DNA from: Bdellovibrio bacteriovorus W
GTDB taxonomy: Bacteria; Bdellovibrionota; Bdellovibrionia; Bdellovibrionales; Bdellovibrionaceae
DNA length: 64,000 nucleotides
Direction of reading: 5' to 3'
Assembly: GCA_000525675.1 (NCBI GenBank)
Contig: CP002190.1
Coordinates: forward strand, 2,232,001-2,296,000
This document shows positions 44,924 through 54,078 of the stretch, in pieces (the first letter of the stretch is position 1; every line of letters starts with the position of its first letter). The notes under the pieces were generated by a model. The model did not search any database and had not been told where the DNA came from. It saw only the letters and a list, made by a program, of their open reading frames with translations. The position numbers and the translations under genes were made by a program.

Positions 44924-45460
44924 ATGGATCCACAAGATAACATTCAAAGACCTGAGTCTACAGAACCTAGAAAAAGATATCGTTCCAACGAAGGAATGAG
45001 TGTTGAGTATAGAGGCGGACAAACAACAAAAACTTACCTGCCTGTACAAAAGAATTATTCACAAGAGACATGCGTTGTCGTCGGAGCACTCATGGTCGTT
45101 CTTGGCTTAGTCGGCTTTGTTGTTCAAGACTTATTCGGTGCCCACTTCACCTACGCCCACAATATTATTCATATCGTCGCGGGGGGATTGGCAATGTGGT
45201 TCGGCTTCGACAGCGTCGCAAATTCCCGTCGATATGCGTACATTGCGGGAGCTATCTTTGGAGTTCTGGGAGTCCTAGGCTTTATTCTAGGTACAGTGGG
45301 AATTCCCTCAGTTCCCTCCTTAGCGGAAGATACCTACCTCTGGAGACTCATCCCTGGAACTTTAGAATTTGGTGTCTCTGACCACATTCTTCATTGTATT
45401 TACGGAGTGGCTTTCTTAATTGGTGCTTCTCTGACATTTAAAAACTACAAAAAAGTCTAA
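44924..45460 (+). CDS. Membrane protein, DUF4383-like
   Basis: This is a 178-residue protein. A charged N-terminal tail of about 45 residues is followed by four membrane helices (about 49-67, 75-95, 104-125, 150-170). Histidines HNIIHIVAGGLA and DHILHCIYG lie at helix ends, a pattern of the DUF4383 family. The family function is unknown. Start ATG with AAAGGAG seven bases upstream. A strong hairpin follows the stop, before the acyl-CoA dehydrogenase-like gene. Confidence 0.7.
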   Translation: MDPQDNIQRPESTEPRKRYRSNEGMSVEYRGGQTTKTYLPVQKNYSQETCVVVGALMVVLGLVGFVVQDLFGAHFTYAHNIIHIVAGGLAMWFGFDSVANSRRYAYIAGAIFGVLGVLGFILGTVGIPSVPSLAEDTYLWRLIPGTLEFGVSDHILHCIYGVAFLIGASLTFKNYKKV

Positions 45461-45471
45461 ACCTTCATTTT

Positions 45472-45501
45472 CTAGCAGGTGAACCTTGTGTCACCTGCTA
45501 G
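45472..45501. terminator. Perfect 11-bp hairpin between DUF4383-like and AidB-like genes
   Basis: CTAGCAGGTGA, loop ACCTTGTG, TCACCTGCTAG. No T-run, so either a Rho-type end or a processing signal. It lies 12 bases after the upstream stop. Confidence 0.5.
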
Positions 45502-45520
45502 AGCCTGCATAAAATAGGTT

Positions 45521-47056
45521 ATGAAAAATTTCTTCCAAGACGGCCCTCGCCTATCTAATACATTCGAGTCGGATCCCCTTTTAAAGAATTTCATACAATC
45601 TTTTATTCCAAAAGAAATTCAAAAAAGTGTGACTGATCATTTACAACACTTAGGAGCATTGGCTTCTCAAGATATGCTCAAGTGGGCGCACGATGCCGAA
45701 TCCCACCCGCCCATTCATCGTCCCTATGATCCTTGGGGCCGACGAATCGACGAGATTGATACTTCTGCTGGTTGGAAGTCTCTTGAAAGACTTGCGGCTC
45801 AAGAAGGCATTGTTGCTACGGCCTACGATCGCTCCCACGGAGCGTTCTCAAGGGTTTACCAGATGGCCCTGCTTTACCTTTACTCTCCAAGCTCTGCAAT
45901 CTTTTCCTGTCCTTTAGCAATGACCGATGGAGCCGCGCGAGCAATTGAACTCTACGGCTCCGATGCGTTGAAAGCGAGAGCCTTGCCTCACCTCCTCTCA
46001 AGAGATCCTCAAAAGTTTTGGACAGCAGGTCAGTGGATGACAGAACGCACAGGGGGCTCTGACGTCAGCGGCACTTCTACTGTCGCCCAAAAGTTCAGTG
46101 GAGATTCTCTCTTTGCAGCAGACCATGCTCTCACTGGTACAAAATGGTTCACTTCTGCCACTACATCACAAATGGCTCTGACTTTGGCGCGCCCGGAAGG
46201 GGCTCTCGAGGGTTCCAAAGGACTTGCTCTATATTATCTGGAACTCCGCAATTCACATGATCAGCTTAACAACATTGAAATTCATCGTCTTAAAGACAAA
46301 TTAGGAACTCGCGCTCTTCCAACAGCGGAGCTCAGTCTTCAGCAAACCCCTGCACTGCAACTTGGCGATGCCGGAGAGGGCGTTCGCCGTATCGCCAGCG
46401 TCTTAAATATTACACGAATTTATAACTCCATCTGCGCCCTTGGTCATATGCGCCGCTGTTTGGATCTCATTCAAGACTATTCTCGTCGGAGAAAAGCATT
46501 CGGCAAGCTTCTTAAAGATCATCCACTCCATGCGCAAACTCTTGAGAATTTAGAGACGACATTTCAGAACAGCTTCTACTTCTCTATGTTCGTAGCTCAT
46601 CTTCTGGGAAGCGAAGAGGTTGGAGAAATCTCATCGTCTCAACGAGTTCTACTCAGAGTTCTCACGCCTATTTTAAAGTTATATACCGCTAAAAAATGTA
46701 TCCACATTGCCAGTGAAGTGGTGGAAATGTTTGGCGGTGCTGGATATATTGAGGATACAGGTATTCCACGTCTTTTGAGAGACGCTCAAGTCTTCGCGAT
46801 TTGGGAAGGAACGACGAATGTATTGTCTCTTGATATGCTAAGAGCTTTTGAAAAAGAGCAAGCGTTGCCAGTTTTAAGTGAAATCTTCGCAAAATCTCCA
46901 GCCCAAGCAAACCCTCAATTCATAAAGGCACTAGAAGAGCTGAATTTCGTTGTAGCGGCTTCTAAGTCACCACTTGATCTTGAAGTAAATGCTCGCAGAT
47001 TGGCTTTTTTGGTTGGCGATCTAATCTCAATTCACGCACAAACTATCTTAAAATAA
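45521..47056 (+). CDS. Acyl-CoA dehydrogenase family protein, AidB-like
   Basis: This is a 511-residue flavoprotein of the acyl-CoA dehydrogenase fold. Residues 140-180 show FWTAGQWMTERTGGSDVSGT, the FAD/substrate loop of the AidB branch. The C-terminal part has EMFGGAGYIEDTGIPRLLRDAQVFAIWEGTTNVLSLDM. AidB binds DNA and helps alkylation damage protection; whether this protein has DNA-binding function is unknown. It could also act on an acyl-CoA. The ribosome site is weak (AGG eight bases before ATG). A strong terminator follows. Confidence 0.85.
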   Translation: MKNFFQDGPRLSNTFESDPLLKNFIQSFIPKEIQKSVTDHLQHLGALASQDMLKWAHDAESHPPIHRPYDPWGRRIDEIDTSAGWKSLERLAAQEGIVATAYDRSHGAFSRVYQMALLYLYSPSSAIFSCPLAMTDGAARAIELYGSDALKARALPHLLSRDPQKFWTAGQWMTERTGGSDVSGTSTVAQKFSGDSLFAADHALTGTKWFTSATTSQMALTLARPEGALEGSKGLALYYLELRNSHDQLNNIEIHRLKDKLGTRALPTAELSLQQTPALQLGDAGEGVRRIASVLNITRIYNSICALGHMRRCLDLIQDYSRRRKAFGKLLKDHPLHAQTLENLETTFQNSFYFSMFVAHLLGSEEVGEISSSQRVLLRVLTPILKLYTAKKCIHIASEVVEMFGGAGYIEDTGIPRLLRDAQVFAIWEGTTNVLSLDMLRAFEKEQALPVLSEIFAKSPAQANPQFIKALEELNFVVAASKSPLDLEVNARRLAFLVGDLISIHAQTILK

Positions 47057-47085
47057 AAAGAGGCGTCTGTTTAAGACGCCTCTTT
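47057..47085. terminator. Rho-independent terminator
   Basis: GAGGCGTC (47060-47067), loop TGTTTAA, GACGCCTC (47075-47082), TTT. Upstream A-run makes it usable from both strands; it separates the AidB-like gene from the converging collagen-like gene. Confidence 0.8.
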
Positions 47086-47115
47086 GTGACATTTCTACTC
47101 AGATGACTGATATCT

Positions 47116-50100
47116 TTAGAAAGACACCGGAGTCATGAGAGGAAGTTTACCCATGTCATGATTTGTTAAAATCATACCACGAACTTTTGAATGTCTTGTT
47201 GCTGGATGGAATGGAGCACCTTTGTACTTAGGTTGAGTTAAGATAGGTTTCCATCTTCCTTTAGAGTCAATAACCCACTCACGGAAGTACATTGAAAGTT
47301 TCGTACCTTCAATGAGGTAGTCGATTCCAACGCCTTCACCTGCAAGGCTCATTGCAAGTCTGAACGTAAATACGTTTTCAGCCATGCCTTCACCAAACTC
47401 TCCATAAGCTGTAGCAAATGCTTTTGAATCAGCTTTCATGTAACGATGCATATTGCGTAATGCACTATACATTTTTGCTGCCGCTTTTTCAGTCTTATTT
47501 GTGATAAAGCTTGGGCATGCAGTTGATTCATCAGATACACAATAGCTCAATGGATCGCTGTAAGTGCTGAAGTAACTTTGCAGTTGAGAAGTTGCGCGGC
47601 GTACAAAGTCTTTTTCAGACATTGATTGAGCAGCCTTCATCAATCTTAAAGTATTCGCCTCACTGAAGTTCACGTTAAACTCGATACCTGTGTAGCCAAG
47701 ATCGCTGTTTGATGGAATATTAACCATCAGAGTATCCAAACCTGTTTTCTTAACAAGTTCTGCGATACCTTTTTGCAGCTTAGATGAACTACTCTTCTCG
47801 TGTTTGAACGTATAACTGTAAGTTCCAAAGATTCCATCCATCTTAGCTTTAGATTCCCAGTTCTCAACAGTGTACTTTGCTCCGTAGAACATGAAGTCTT
47901 TTTCTTTATGTTTGAACCAGAATCTTGAGTCTTCAGACGTTGAATAAATTCCGTAATGAACTTTCGCAGTGTTTTTATCTAAGTGTAAGTCAGAAGTCGT
48001 GAATGAATTTACGCGACCTTTGCTGTACTTCTTATCCCAGATAATTGGAAGTGCCAACGAACGGCTAGCCACTTTACCTGAAGAAACACTTGTGAATGTT
48101 TCAACTTTAAGAACTGGTGGTCTCTCGACCATATTACGTGGACGAGACTTCACTAAATTCTCAGAAGCTAAAACGTTCCCGCGGATTAAGTCCTCATATG
48201 CCTTGCGTCCAACCTCAGTTGAAATATCGTAAACAAATGAGAATCCATCATCCGAATATCTAAATTCATTAAGTGCAAGGTTCAAGATTGATACATTCGT
48301 AAACATCGCAAAGTTGCTCAACTTACCCTTAGTCATTTTCACATAGACTTTATCTGAGCTTACTTTCTCTACATATGTTTCCCATGTACCAGTTGCTAAA
48401 CGAGCAACACCAGCACCAATTGGTCCAAGACCTGCGCCTGCAGAGAAGATGACTCCCCCATTACCCATATAAGTAATGCTATCGCCATTGTCCCACTTAG
48501 TAAGGTCTGAAGCATACTGAGGCACACTCCAGCGTCCACCCATTGCAAGTGCTTTATCGTAAGTACTTACAAAGCGAACTGACTCAGTATCTCTACCAAC
48601 TGTTGGTAGAACTCCAACATGCCCCCAGAAGTGAGGTAGCACACCTGTCGCATTGTCGAACCAGAATTTAACTTGAGCACCTAGGCCCACTTGTAAGTTT
48701 CCATAAACTGTTTTCTGGAAACCACTACGATAATCCCCGTACTTCAGTGTATCTGAAGAAGCTAGTGGCTTAGTGCCATACTCAGTCAGATTGTAGCTGT
48801 ACTTAGGAAGATTATTAAAGTGCGGCGTTAAGTTTACGATATAGTTACCGTAATCAAAACTTAGCAAGAATAACGGCTTAAGTTTTGCGCGAAGAACATT
48901 CTTGTCTTCCTCTTGGAAACCATTTGTTCCATTCGTACCGTTTGTCGCATTGGTTCCATTAGTGCCGCTTGTACCGTTTGTACCACTTGTTCCGTTAGTA
49001 CCTTCAGTTCCATTCGTACCATTTGTTCCACTTGTTCCGTCATTACCGTTAGTTCCACTGGTTCCATGAGTACCACTTGTACCGTGTGTACCCTTAGTGC
49101 CGTGAGTACCATGGGTACCGTTTGAACCATGAGTTCCCTCATTGCCACGTGTACCGTGAGTACCATTCGAACCATGAGTTCCCTCATTGCCGCGTGTACC
49201 GTGAGTACCGTTTGAACCATGAGTTCCGTTGTTACCACGCGTACCGTGTGTACCGTTGGTACCATGTGTACCCTGAACACCATTGGTACCGTGTGTACCA
49301 TGGGTTCCAGCAACACCTTGAGTTCCTGCTACACCTTGAGTCCCTGCGACTCCATGCGTACCGGTTACACCCTGTGTGCCCGCTACTCCATGAGTTCCAG
49401 CAACACCATGAGTCCCGGTAACACCCGTTATACCCTGTGTGCCTGCTACGCCATGAGTTCCAGCTACGCCGTGAGTTCCTGTCACACCCGTAATACCTTG
49501 GCTGCCAGCGATACCTTGGTTACCTGCAACTCCGTTATTGCCATTGTTGCCGTTGTTACCTACTACACCTTGGTTGCCCGCGATGCCTTGGTTACCTGCA
49601 ACTCCGTTGTTACCGTTATTGCCTGCAACACCTTGGTTACCTGCGACACCCTGATTGCCAGCTATGCCGTTATTTCCGGTTACGCCCGCAACACCTTGGT
49701 TACCTGCGACACCCTGATTACCAGCTACACCGTTATTTCCAGTTACGCCTGCAACACCTTGGTTACCTGCGACACCCTGATTACCAGCTACGCCGTTATT
49801 TCCAGTTACGCCTGCAACACCTTGGTTACCTGCGACACCCTGATTACCAGCTACGCCATTATTTCCAGTTACGCCCGCAACACCTTGGTTACCTGCGACA
49901 CCCTGATTACCAGCCACGCCGTTATTCCCTGTGATGCCAACAACGCCAGACGAACCTGCGACTGCATTATTTCCAGCAACTCCGGATACTCCATTGTTCC
50001 CTGCCACACCGGAATTGCCTGCAACTCCTACGTTTCCTGCGACACCAATTCCAGATGAACCGGCAACTCCACTATTTCCCGTGGCCCCTGCCACTCCTGA

Positions 50101-50466
50101 TGCACCGACGACTGCAGATCCATTCGTCCCAATAACTGCTGACGTTGCTGCAACTCCAGCAACACCTGTGACCGAGCCAATAACTCCCCCGTTATTGCCT
50201 ACAACACCTATTGCCATTGGCTCCATACCTGCCATTTTGCAAAGAATCCACTCACCCCTCACGAGACAAGTCTTACCGTCCACATTTGTACTCTGTGCAA
50301 GGTTATAAAAACCTCCCACACCGTCAACTTCTAGGACTTTCTTGGAAGGCCCCTTTCGGAGTGTATTTGCAAAACGCTGTGTTTCTGTGGACTCATTCGC
50401 AAATGCGACACTCCCCAGAAACAAGCCTGCGACGAGGAGTGACTTCCTCGACGTATTAAAGTTCAT
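47116..50466 (-). CDS. Secreted collagen-like protein with C-terminal domain of unknown family
   Basis: This 1116-residue protein starts with a signal peptide (MNFNTSRKSLLVAGLFLGSVAFA). Residues about 25-80 form a small N-terminal domain with CLVRGEWILCKM. Residues about 83-515 are uninterrupted G-X-Y triplets, first VAGNQG/VTGNNG type, then THG/TNG/SNG type. The triplets lack proline, so stability must come from N, Q, T and charged side chains. The last 600 residues resemble the 551-residue protein at 16171 (shared GVIFSAGAGLGP, GTWETYVEKV, AFATAYGEFGEGM). It is probably a trimeric surface fibre or stalk with a globular head. AAGGAGAG before ATG. Confidence 0.88.
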   Translation of the reverse strand: MNFNTSRKSLLVAGLFLGSVAFANESTETQRFANTLRKGPSKKVLEVDGVGGFYNLAQSTNVDGKTCLVRGEWILCKMAGMEPMAIGVVGNNGGVIGSVTGVAGVAATSAVIGTNGSAVVGASGVAGATGNSGVAGSSGIGVAGNVGVAGNSGVAGNNGVSGVAGNNAVAGSSGVVGITGNNGVAGNQGVAGNQGVAGVTGNNGVAGNQGVAGNQGVAGVTGNNGVAGNQGVAGNQGVAGVTGNNGVAGNQGVAGNQGVAGVTGNNGIAGNQGVAGNQGVAGNNGNNGVAGNQGIAGNQGVVGNNGNNGNNGVAGNQGIAGSQGITGVTGTHGVAGTHGVAGTQGITGVTGTHGVAGTHGVAGTQGVTGTHGVAGTQGVAGTQGVAGTHGTHGTNGVQGTHGTNGTHGTRGNNGTHGSNGTHGTRGNEGTHGSNGTHGTRGNEGTHGSNGTHGTHGTKGTHGTSGTHGTSGTNGNDGTSGTNGTNGTEGTNGTSGTNGTSGTNGTNATNGTNGTNGFQEEDKNVLRAKLKPLFLLSFDYGNYIVNLTPHFNNLPKYSYNLTEYGTKPLASSDTLKYGDYRSGFQKTVYGNLQVGLGAQVKFWFDNATGVLPHFWGHVGVLPTVGRDTESVRFVSTYDKALAMGGRWSVPQYASDLTKWDNGDSITYMGNGGVIFSAGAGLGPIGAGVARLATGTWETYVEKVSSDKVYVKMTKGKLSNFAMFTNVSILNLALNEFRYSDDGFSFVYDISTEVGRKAYEDLIRGNVLASENLVKSRPRNMVERPPVLKVETFTSVSSGKVASRSLALPIIWDKKYSKGRVNSFTTSDLHLDKNTAKVHYGIYSTSEDSRFWFKHKEKDFMFYGAKYTVENWESKAKMDGIFGTYSYTFKHEKSSSSKLQKGIAELVKKTGLDTLMVNIPSNSDLGYTGIEFNVNFSEANTLRLMKAAQSMSEKDFVRRATSQLQSYFSTYSDPLSYCVSDESTACPSFITNKTEKAAAKMYSALRNMHRYMKADSKAFATAYGEFGEGMAENVFTFRLAMSLAGEGVGIDYLIEGTKLSMYFREWVIDSKGRWKPILTQPKYKGAPFHPATRHSKVRGMILTNHDMGKLPLMTPVSF
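49625..49939. repeat. 63-base minisatellite in the collagen-like gene
   Basis: Five copies in exact register (start points 49625, 49688, 49751, 49814, 49877), nearly identical, each encoding 21 residues (seven triplets, GVTGNNGVAGNQ...). Copies one to five differ by a few bases. Recombination could change the stalk length in steps of 21 residues without a frameshift. Confidence 0.92.
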
Positions 50467-50775
50467 AAGCTCTCCTTTTTAAATTTTTCTTGAAAAGAGA
50501 TCTATTTACGAAGCGCTTTCTTTGCACTTTACATGTCTGTAGGTTTCTAAATATTAATTTGTGGTTTCACATATTCAAAAAATATACGAGGGCATACAGA
50601 TAGATAGCGAACTTCCCCAGTTATGAAGAATGGAACCTTCTCACTTTAGAGTCCTACAAATCTGCAATCCACTTATAAATGACAGAGTCTTCATACAGCT
50701 TTCAAAACCGTAAATTTATTTTGTCAGTTTCTTTGGGTAAGACCTGTCTATCAAATTTTTTAGAGGGGGTTTGCA
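50467..50775. other. 309-base intergenic region
   Basis: It separates the divergent collagen-like and HTTM-module genes. AT-rich; I see no ORF with a ribosome site, no repeat and no promoter pair strong enough to name. Confidence 0.5.
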
Positions 50776-51432
50776 TTGAAGAAAAATAAACGGAAGTTTA
50801 TTCCAAAGCTTTCTATAGATAAGAATGATTTACTCAAAGCCTGGAGGATTACTCAGAAGACTGCAATTTGCATTTTCATCGGAGTGAATCTCGCCATCAT
50901 GTATATTGATGGGTTACCTGACAAAACACCATTGGGTAAAAATTTTACCGATCTTCCGATCGTTGCAAGATATCAAGCTTTCGCGATGATCTACCAGCCT
51001 TGGTCCATGTTTGCCCCAAATCCAATGAACTCTAATGCTTTCCTTCAAGCTGAGGTTCTATTTAAAGATGGTTCAAAAAGAATTTGGGATTTCCCTCGTC
51101 AAAATCTGATGAGTGGTGCACGACGTGTTTTAGTCGGTGATCGCTATCGCCTCTACGGTCAAGAAAGCTTAAAGCCAGGAAGTGTCGAACTCATGTGGCA
51201 AGATGTTTCAAAATATATCACGCGACAAGTTCTAATAGATGAAGAAGCGCAAAGTACGTTTCGAGAAGTTGAAAAAATCACTTTCTTCAGATTCTCTAAT
51301 ACAATCACACCTCCTCCAGCGGCTCCCTTTATTCCGCACGGTCAACTTAGCCAAAACTACCAAATTGACCCCGTATTCTATTACATCCCAACAGTAAGCC
51401 AGGTGAACTATGACTATAAAAACAACAATTAA
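50776..51432 (+). CDS. Membrane-anchored protein of an HTTM module
   Basis: This is a 218-residue protein with one membrane segment (about residues 28-46) near the N-terminus and a mostly soluble rest. The stretch YQPWSMFAPNPMNSNAFLQ is a W-x-MFAP motif seen in proteins encoded beside HTTM (gamma-carboxylase-like) genes. TTG start supported by GAGGGGG seven bases upstream. The stop lies 23 bases inside the HTTM gene, so the two are translationally coupled. Function unknown; a partner of the HTTM membrane protein is inferred from order. Confidence 0.75.
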   Translation: MKKNKRKFIPKLSIDKNDLLKAWRITQKTAICIFIGVNLAIMYIDGLPDKTPLGKNFTDLPIVARYQAFAMIYQPWSMFAPNPMNSNAFLQAEVLFKDGSKRIWDFPRQNLMSGARRVLVGDRYRLYGQESLKPGSVELMWQDVSKYITRQVLIDEEAQSTFREVEKITFFRFSNTITPPPAAPFIPHGQLSQNYQIDPVFYYIPTVSQVNYDYKNNN

Positions 51433-52168
51433 ATCTGTCGACGATTTCTTCTTCAAACCTCAGCCGGTCTATAACGTCGCACTAATGCGCATAGGAATGG
51501 GCTTCCTTCTAATATTTAATTGGCTGATGATTGTATGGGACCTAGAAGCTCTGTATGGCCCTCAAGGAATTCTTTCTTTCGAAACCTCTCGACTCTACGG
51601 TAATCATCTTCGGTTTTCTTTATTTGATTTTCTTGCACCGACCTACGAAAGCGTCATTGCGATGGCAATATTAAATCTAGTGGCCGTCTTAGCAATGACC
51701 GTGGGCTATAGAACACGACTGTCCACAATTATAGCTTTCTTAACGGTGGTTTCTTTTCACCATCGCAATGGAATGATTTTGAATAGTGCTGACTCCGTTT
51801 TAAGAATCTTTCTTTTCCTTTCCATCTTTACTCCGTCAGGAGAGGCCTTCTCTATCGACAGATGGCTGAAACTAAAAAAAGGAGAGGTCACAAATGAACC
51901 GGCCATGCGCAGTCCATGGGCACTTCGCCTTATTCAAATTCAATTCTGCGTAATCTATATCGCCACTGTGTTGTTTAAAATCAAAGGAACTCAATGGGTT
52001 GATGGAACTGCCGTTTACGTTGCTACTCGTTTAGATGAGTTCTTTCGCTATCCACTTCCGGTCTTAAACAATATGTTTCTTATTAAACTGGCAACTTGGT
52101 CCACACTCATCATAGAGTTCGCTCTGGGAACCCTCGTGTGGTTTAAAGACCTTCGTTATTGGTATTAG
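51410..52168 (+). CDS. HTTM-domain membrane protein, N-terminal part (frameshifted)
   Basis: This is a 252-residue protein with about six membrane segments. It matches the HTTM domain (horizontally transferred transmembrane; related to vitamin K-dependent gamma-carboxylase): ALMRIGMGFLLIFNW, LYGPQGILSF, TVVSFHHRNGMILNSADSVLRIFLFL, IYIATVLFKIKGTQWVDGTA. The frame ends at TAG 52168 after FKDLRYWY. The next frame continues the family without gap (LVLASGILFHLGIEYVMSIP). A 1-base deletion, a sequencing error or -1 slippage is needed; no canonical slippery heptamer was found. The full protein would have about 315 residues. Confidence 0.8.
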   Translation: MTIKTTIKSVDDFFFKPQPVYNVALMRIGMGFLLIFNWLMIVWDLEALYGPQGILSFETSRLYGNHLRFSLFDFLAPTYESVIAMAILNLVAVLAMTVGYRTRLSTIIAFLTVVSFHHRNGMILNSADSVLRIFLFLSIFTPSGEAFSIDRWLKLKKGEVTNEPAMRSPWALRLIQIQFCVIYIATVLFKIKGTQWVDGTAVYVATRLDEFFRYPLPVLNNMFLIKLATWSTLIIEFALGTLVWFKDLRYWY

Positions 52169-52359
52169 CAAGTGGCATCCTGTTTCACCTAGGCATAGAG
52201 TACGTCATGAGTATTCCCGTTTTCGAGTGGGCCATGATTGTGATTATGGTAAGCATGGTTGAGAACGAAGATATCGAAAAGATCATCATCAAATTAAAAG
52301 AAAAAAGAGTTCAGTGGAACCAAAGGTTACAACCATCATCTGTAAAGGTAGCAACTTAA
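52159..52359 (+). pseudogene. C-terminal continuation of the HTTM gene in the -1 frame
   Basis: 66 codons in the -1 frame relative to the preceding HTTM gene: LVLASGILFHLGIEYVMSIPVF and VSMVENEDIEKIIIKL look like the expected final membrane helices and tail. It is read only if the frame changes near 52150-52160. No own ribosome site. It shows that the HTTM gene is either broken here or affected by a sequence error. Confidence 0.7.
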
Positions 52360-52366
52360 TCCTGTG

Positions 52367-52397
52367 AAAAAGAGGAGCTTTAAAAGCTCCTCTTTTT
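52367..52397. terminator. Bidirectional Rho-independent terminator
   Basis: A4, GAGGAGCTT (52372-52380), loop TAA, AAGCTCCTC (52384-52392), T5. It separates the HTTM unit from the converging manC gene. Confidence 0.88.
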
Positions 52398-53774
52398 CTA
52401 TTTTCTCTTATAGTCATCTTGGTAGCGCTTAATATCATCTTCTCCAAAGTAAGTCCCTAGTTGGACTTCAATGAATTCTAGCTCCTCAGTTCCCGTATTA
52501 CGCATGCGGTGTTTGGCCTGTTGAGGAATGTGTACATAGGTCCCCGCCTTCACTGGGATCACTTGATCATTCAAAACAACCTCTCCCGAACCACGAGTGA
52601 TCGTCCAATGTTCTTCGCGTCGCTCATGAGATTGATAAGAAAGTTGAGCTCCCGGGTTTACACGAATAACTTTTGATTTAAAAGTTTCAGTATCCTTCAA
52701 AATTTCGAAATATCCCCATGGGCGATATTCAAATCTGTGTTCTTTGATAATTGCTGGACGATCTTTCTTAAAGCCTTCGACAATATCTTTTACTTTCTGA
52801 GACTCGCCTTTTTTCATTACCAAAAGAGCGTCCGCAGTATCCACAACAATCACATCTGTCATTCCCACAAAAGAGTAGGCCTTGGAATCAACACCCATTA
52901 CAGAAACATTCTTAGATTCTACAGAGGCGAATTCGTCTGAGGTACGAATCTCAGTGACCGCGTCCCAAGAGCCCACATCACTCCAACCAAACTCAGCCGG
53001 AATACACGCCAACTCCAGTGAAGATAATTTTTCCATGATCGCATAATCGATAGAAATACTTGGCAGCTCTGAATAGACCTCTGCCAAATTAGAAAGATCC
53101 GCTTTAAGAGTTTTTACTTTGTTCCAAATCTCCGGTTGGTATTTTGCAAAAAGCTCAGCCATTTTTTCAACCTGGAAAACAAAAATTCCGGCATTCCAAG
53201 AGAAGTTGCCTGACGCCAAAAACTCTTGTGCTGTTTTCAAATCTGGTTTTTCGTGAAACTGTTTTACAGGATGAGCTTGTAAAGCCCCAGCCGCCTCTAA
53301 AGTTTCAGGTAGACTCTGAATGTAACCATAACCTGTCTCTGGATATGAAGGTGTAATACCTAAAGTAACAACCTTCCCAGCCAAGGCTTGTTTTTCAGCT
53401 AACTCAGTCACCGCAGCAAAAGCTTTTTCATCTTTAATTAGATGGTCGGAAGGGAAAATACCCGCAACAGCTTTTGATTTTCCGTGATTCATAAGATGTT
53501 GCACCACAATCGCGACAGCGGGCGCTGTATTGCGACTACTAGGTTCAAATATAACCTCTACGGATTCCATGTTGTTTTCTTTCAAGTTCACCATGGTCAT
53601 TGTACGAAGGTCTTCAGAAGTCACGATAAGTGGCTGGCCAAGTTTGAAGGATCTTTCCAAAGTTTGCGTCTGAAGAGGCTTGCCTAAAATATGACAAAAC
53701 TGTTTAGGGAGCTGCTGACGAGATACCGGCCATAAACGTGTTCCACTACCACCGGATAAAACTATTGGAATCAA
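52398..53774 (-). CDS. manC: Mannose-1-phosphate guanylyltransferase / mannose-6-phosphate isomerase
   Basis: This is a 458-residue bifunctional enzyme of the ManC/AlgA type. The N-terminal nucleotidyltransferase has IPIVLSGGSGTRLWPVSRQQLPKQF, FPSDHLI, FHEKPDLKTA and WNAGIFVF. The C-terminal type II cupin isomerase has SYQSHERREEHWTI, VVLNDQVI and IPQQAKHRMRN with the metal-binding histidines. It makes GDP-mannose for the polysaccharides of the window and other glycans. TTG start with GGAGG six bases before it. Single gene. Confidence 0.95.
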   Translation of the reverse strand: MIPIVLSGGSGTRLWPVSRQQLPKQFCHILGKPLQTQTLERSFKLGQPLIVTSEDLRTMTMVNLKENNMESVEVIFEPSSRNTAPAVAIVVQHLMNHGKSKAVAGIFPSDHLIKDEKAFAAVTELAEKQALAGKVVTLGITPSYPETGYGYIQSLPETLEAAGALQAHPVKQFHEKPDLKTAQEFLASGNFSWNAGIFVFQVEKMAELFAKYQPEIWNKVKTLKADLSNLAEVYSELPSISIDYAIMEKLSSLELACIPAEFGWSDVGSWDAVTEIRTSDEFASVESKNVSVMGVDSKAYSFVGMTDVIVVDTADALLVMKKGESQKVKDIVEGFKKDRPAIIKEHRFEYRPWGYFEILKDTETFKSKVIRVNPGAQLSYQSHERREEHWTITRGSGEVVLNDQVIPVKAGTYVHIPQQAKHRMRNTGTEELEFIEVQLGTYFGEDDIKRYQDDYKRK

Positions 53775-54078
53775 AGAAGACCTCCGAGATATTAACTAAG
53801 CTAAGCCCGCCGAGGGGAATGATTATTATATCCATATATTTAACCCAACAGTCAAAGAAACTGATCCATTTCAAGCAGAAGGAAGAGTTACGTTTGCACC
53901 ACATATTAGACCAATAGAAAATGTGCTTAGATTTCCTTACTAAGTGCAAACACATTGAAAGTTCCCACTCCCTTTCGCGCCCCAGACCTACCTAGATCCA
54001 GCTTCCGAGTTCGCAAAAAAGATGGAAATACCTCATTTCTAGGTGGAGTTCCCTGCCTTTTTCAAGTAAGACAGAGCC
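53775..54078. other. 304-base intergenic region
   Basis: It separates the divergent manC and flippase-like genes. Apart from the manC ribosome site (GGAGG) I see no repeat, RNA or ORF with a start signal. Confidence 0.5.

Noticed and set aside
49625-49939. CRISPR-like regular spacing
   Set aside because: The 63-base units are nearly identical over their whole length, without unique spacers, and lie inside a reading frame.
49219-50058. Long plus-strand frame (279 codons) over the collagen-like gene
   Set aside because: It is the antisense of a repetitive Gly-rich gene; the bias of GGN triplets keeps the other frames open. The product is a low-complexity Thr/Cys/Ser string with no ribosome site.
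52140-52165. Programmed frameshift in the HTTM gene
   Set aside because: TTTAAA is present, but not in the X XXY YYZ phase needed for -1 slippage, so a mutation or sequence error is more likely.
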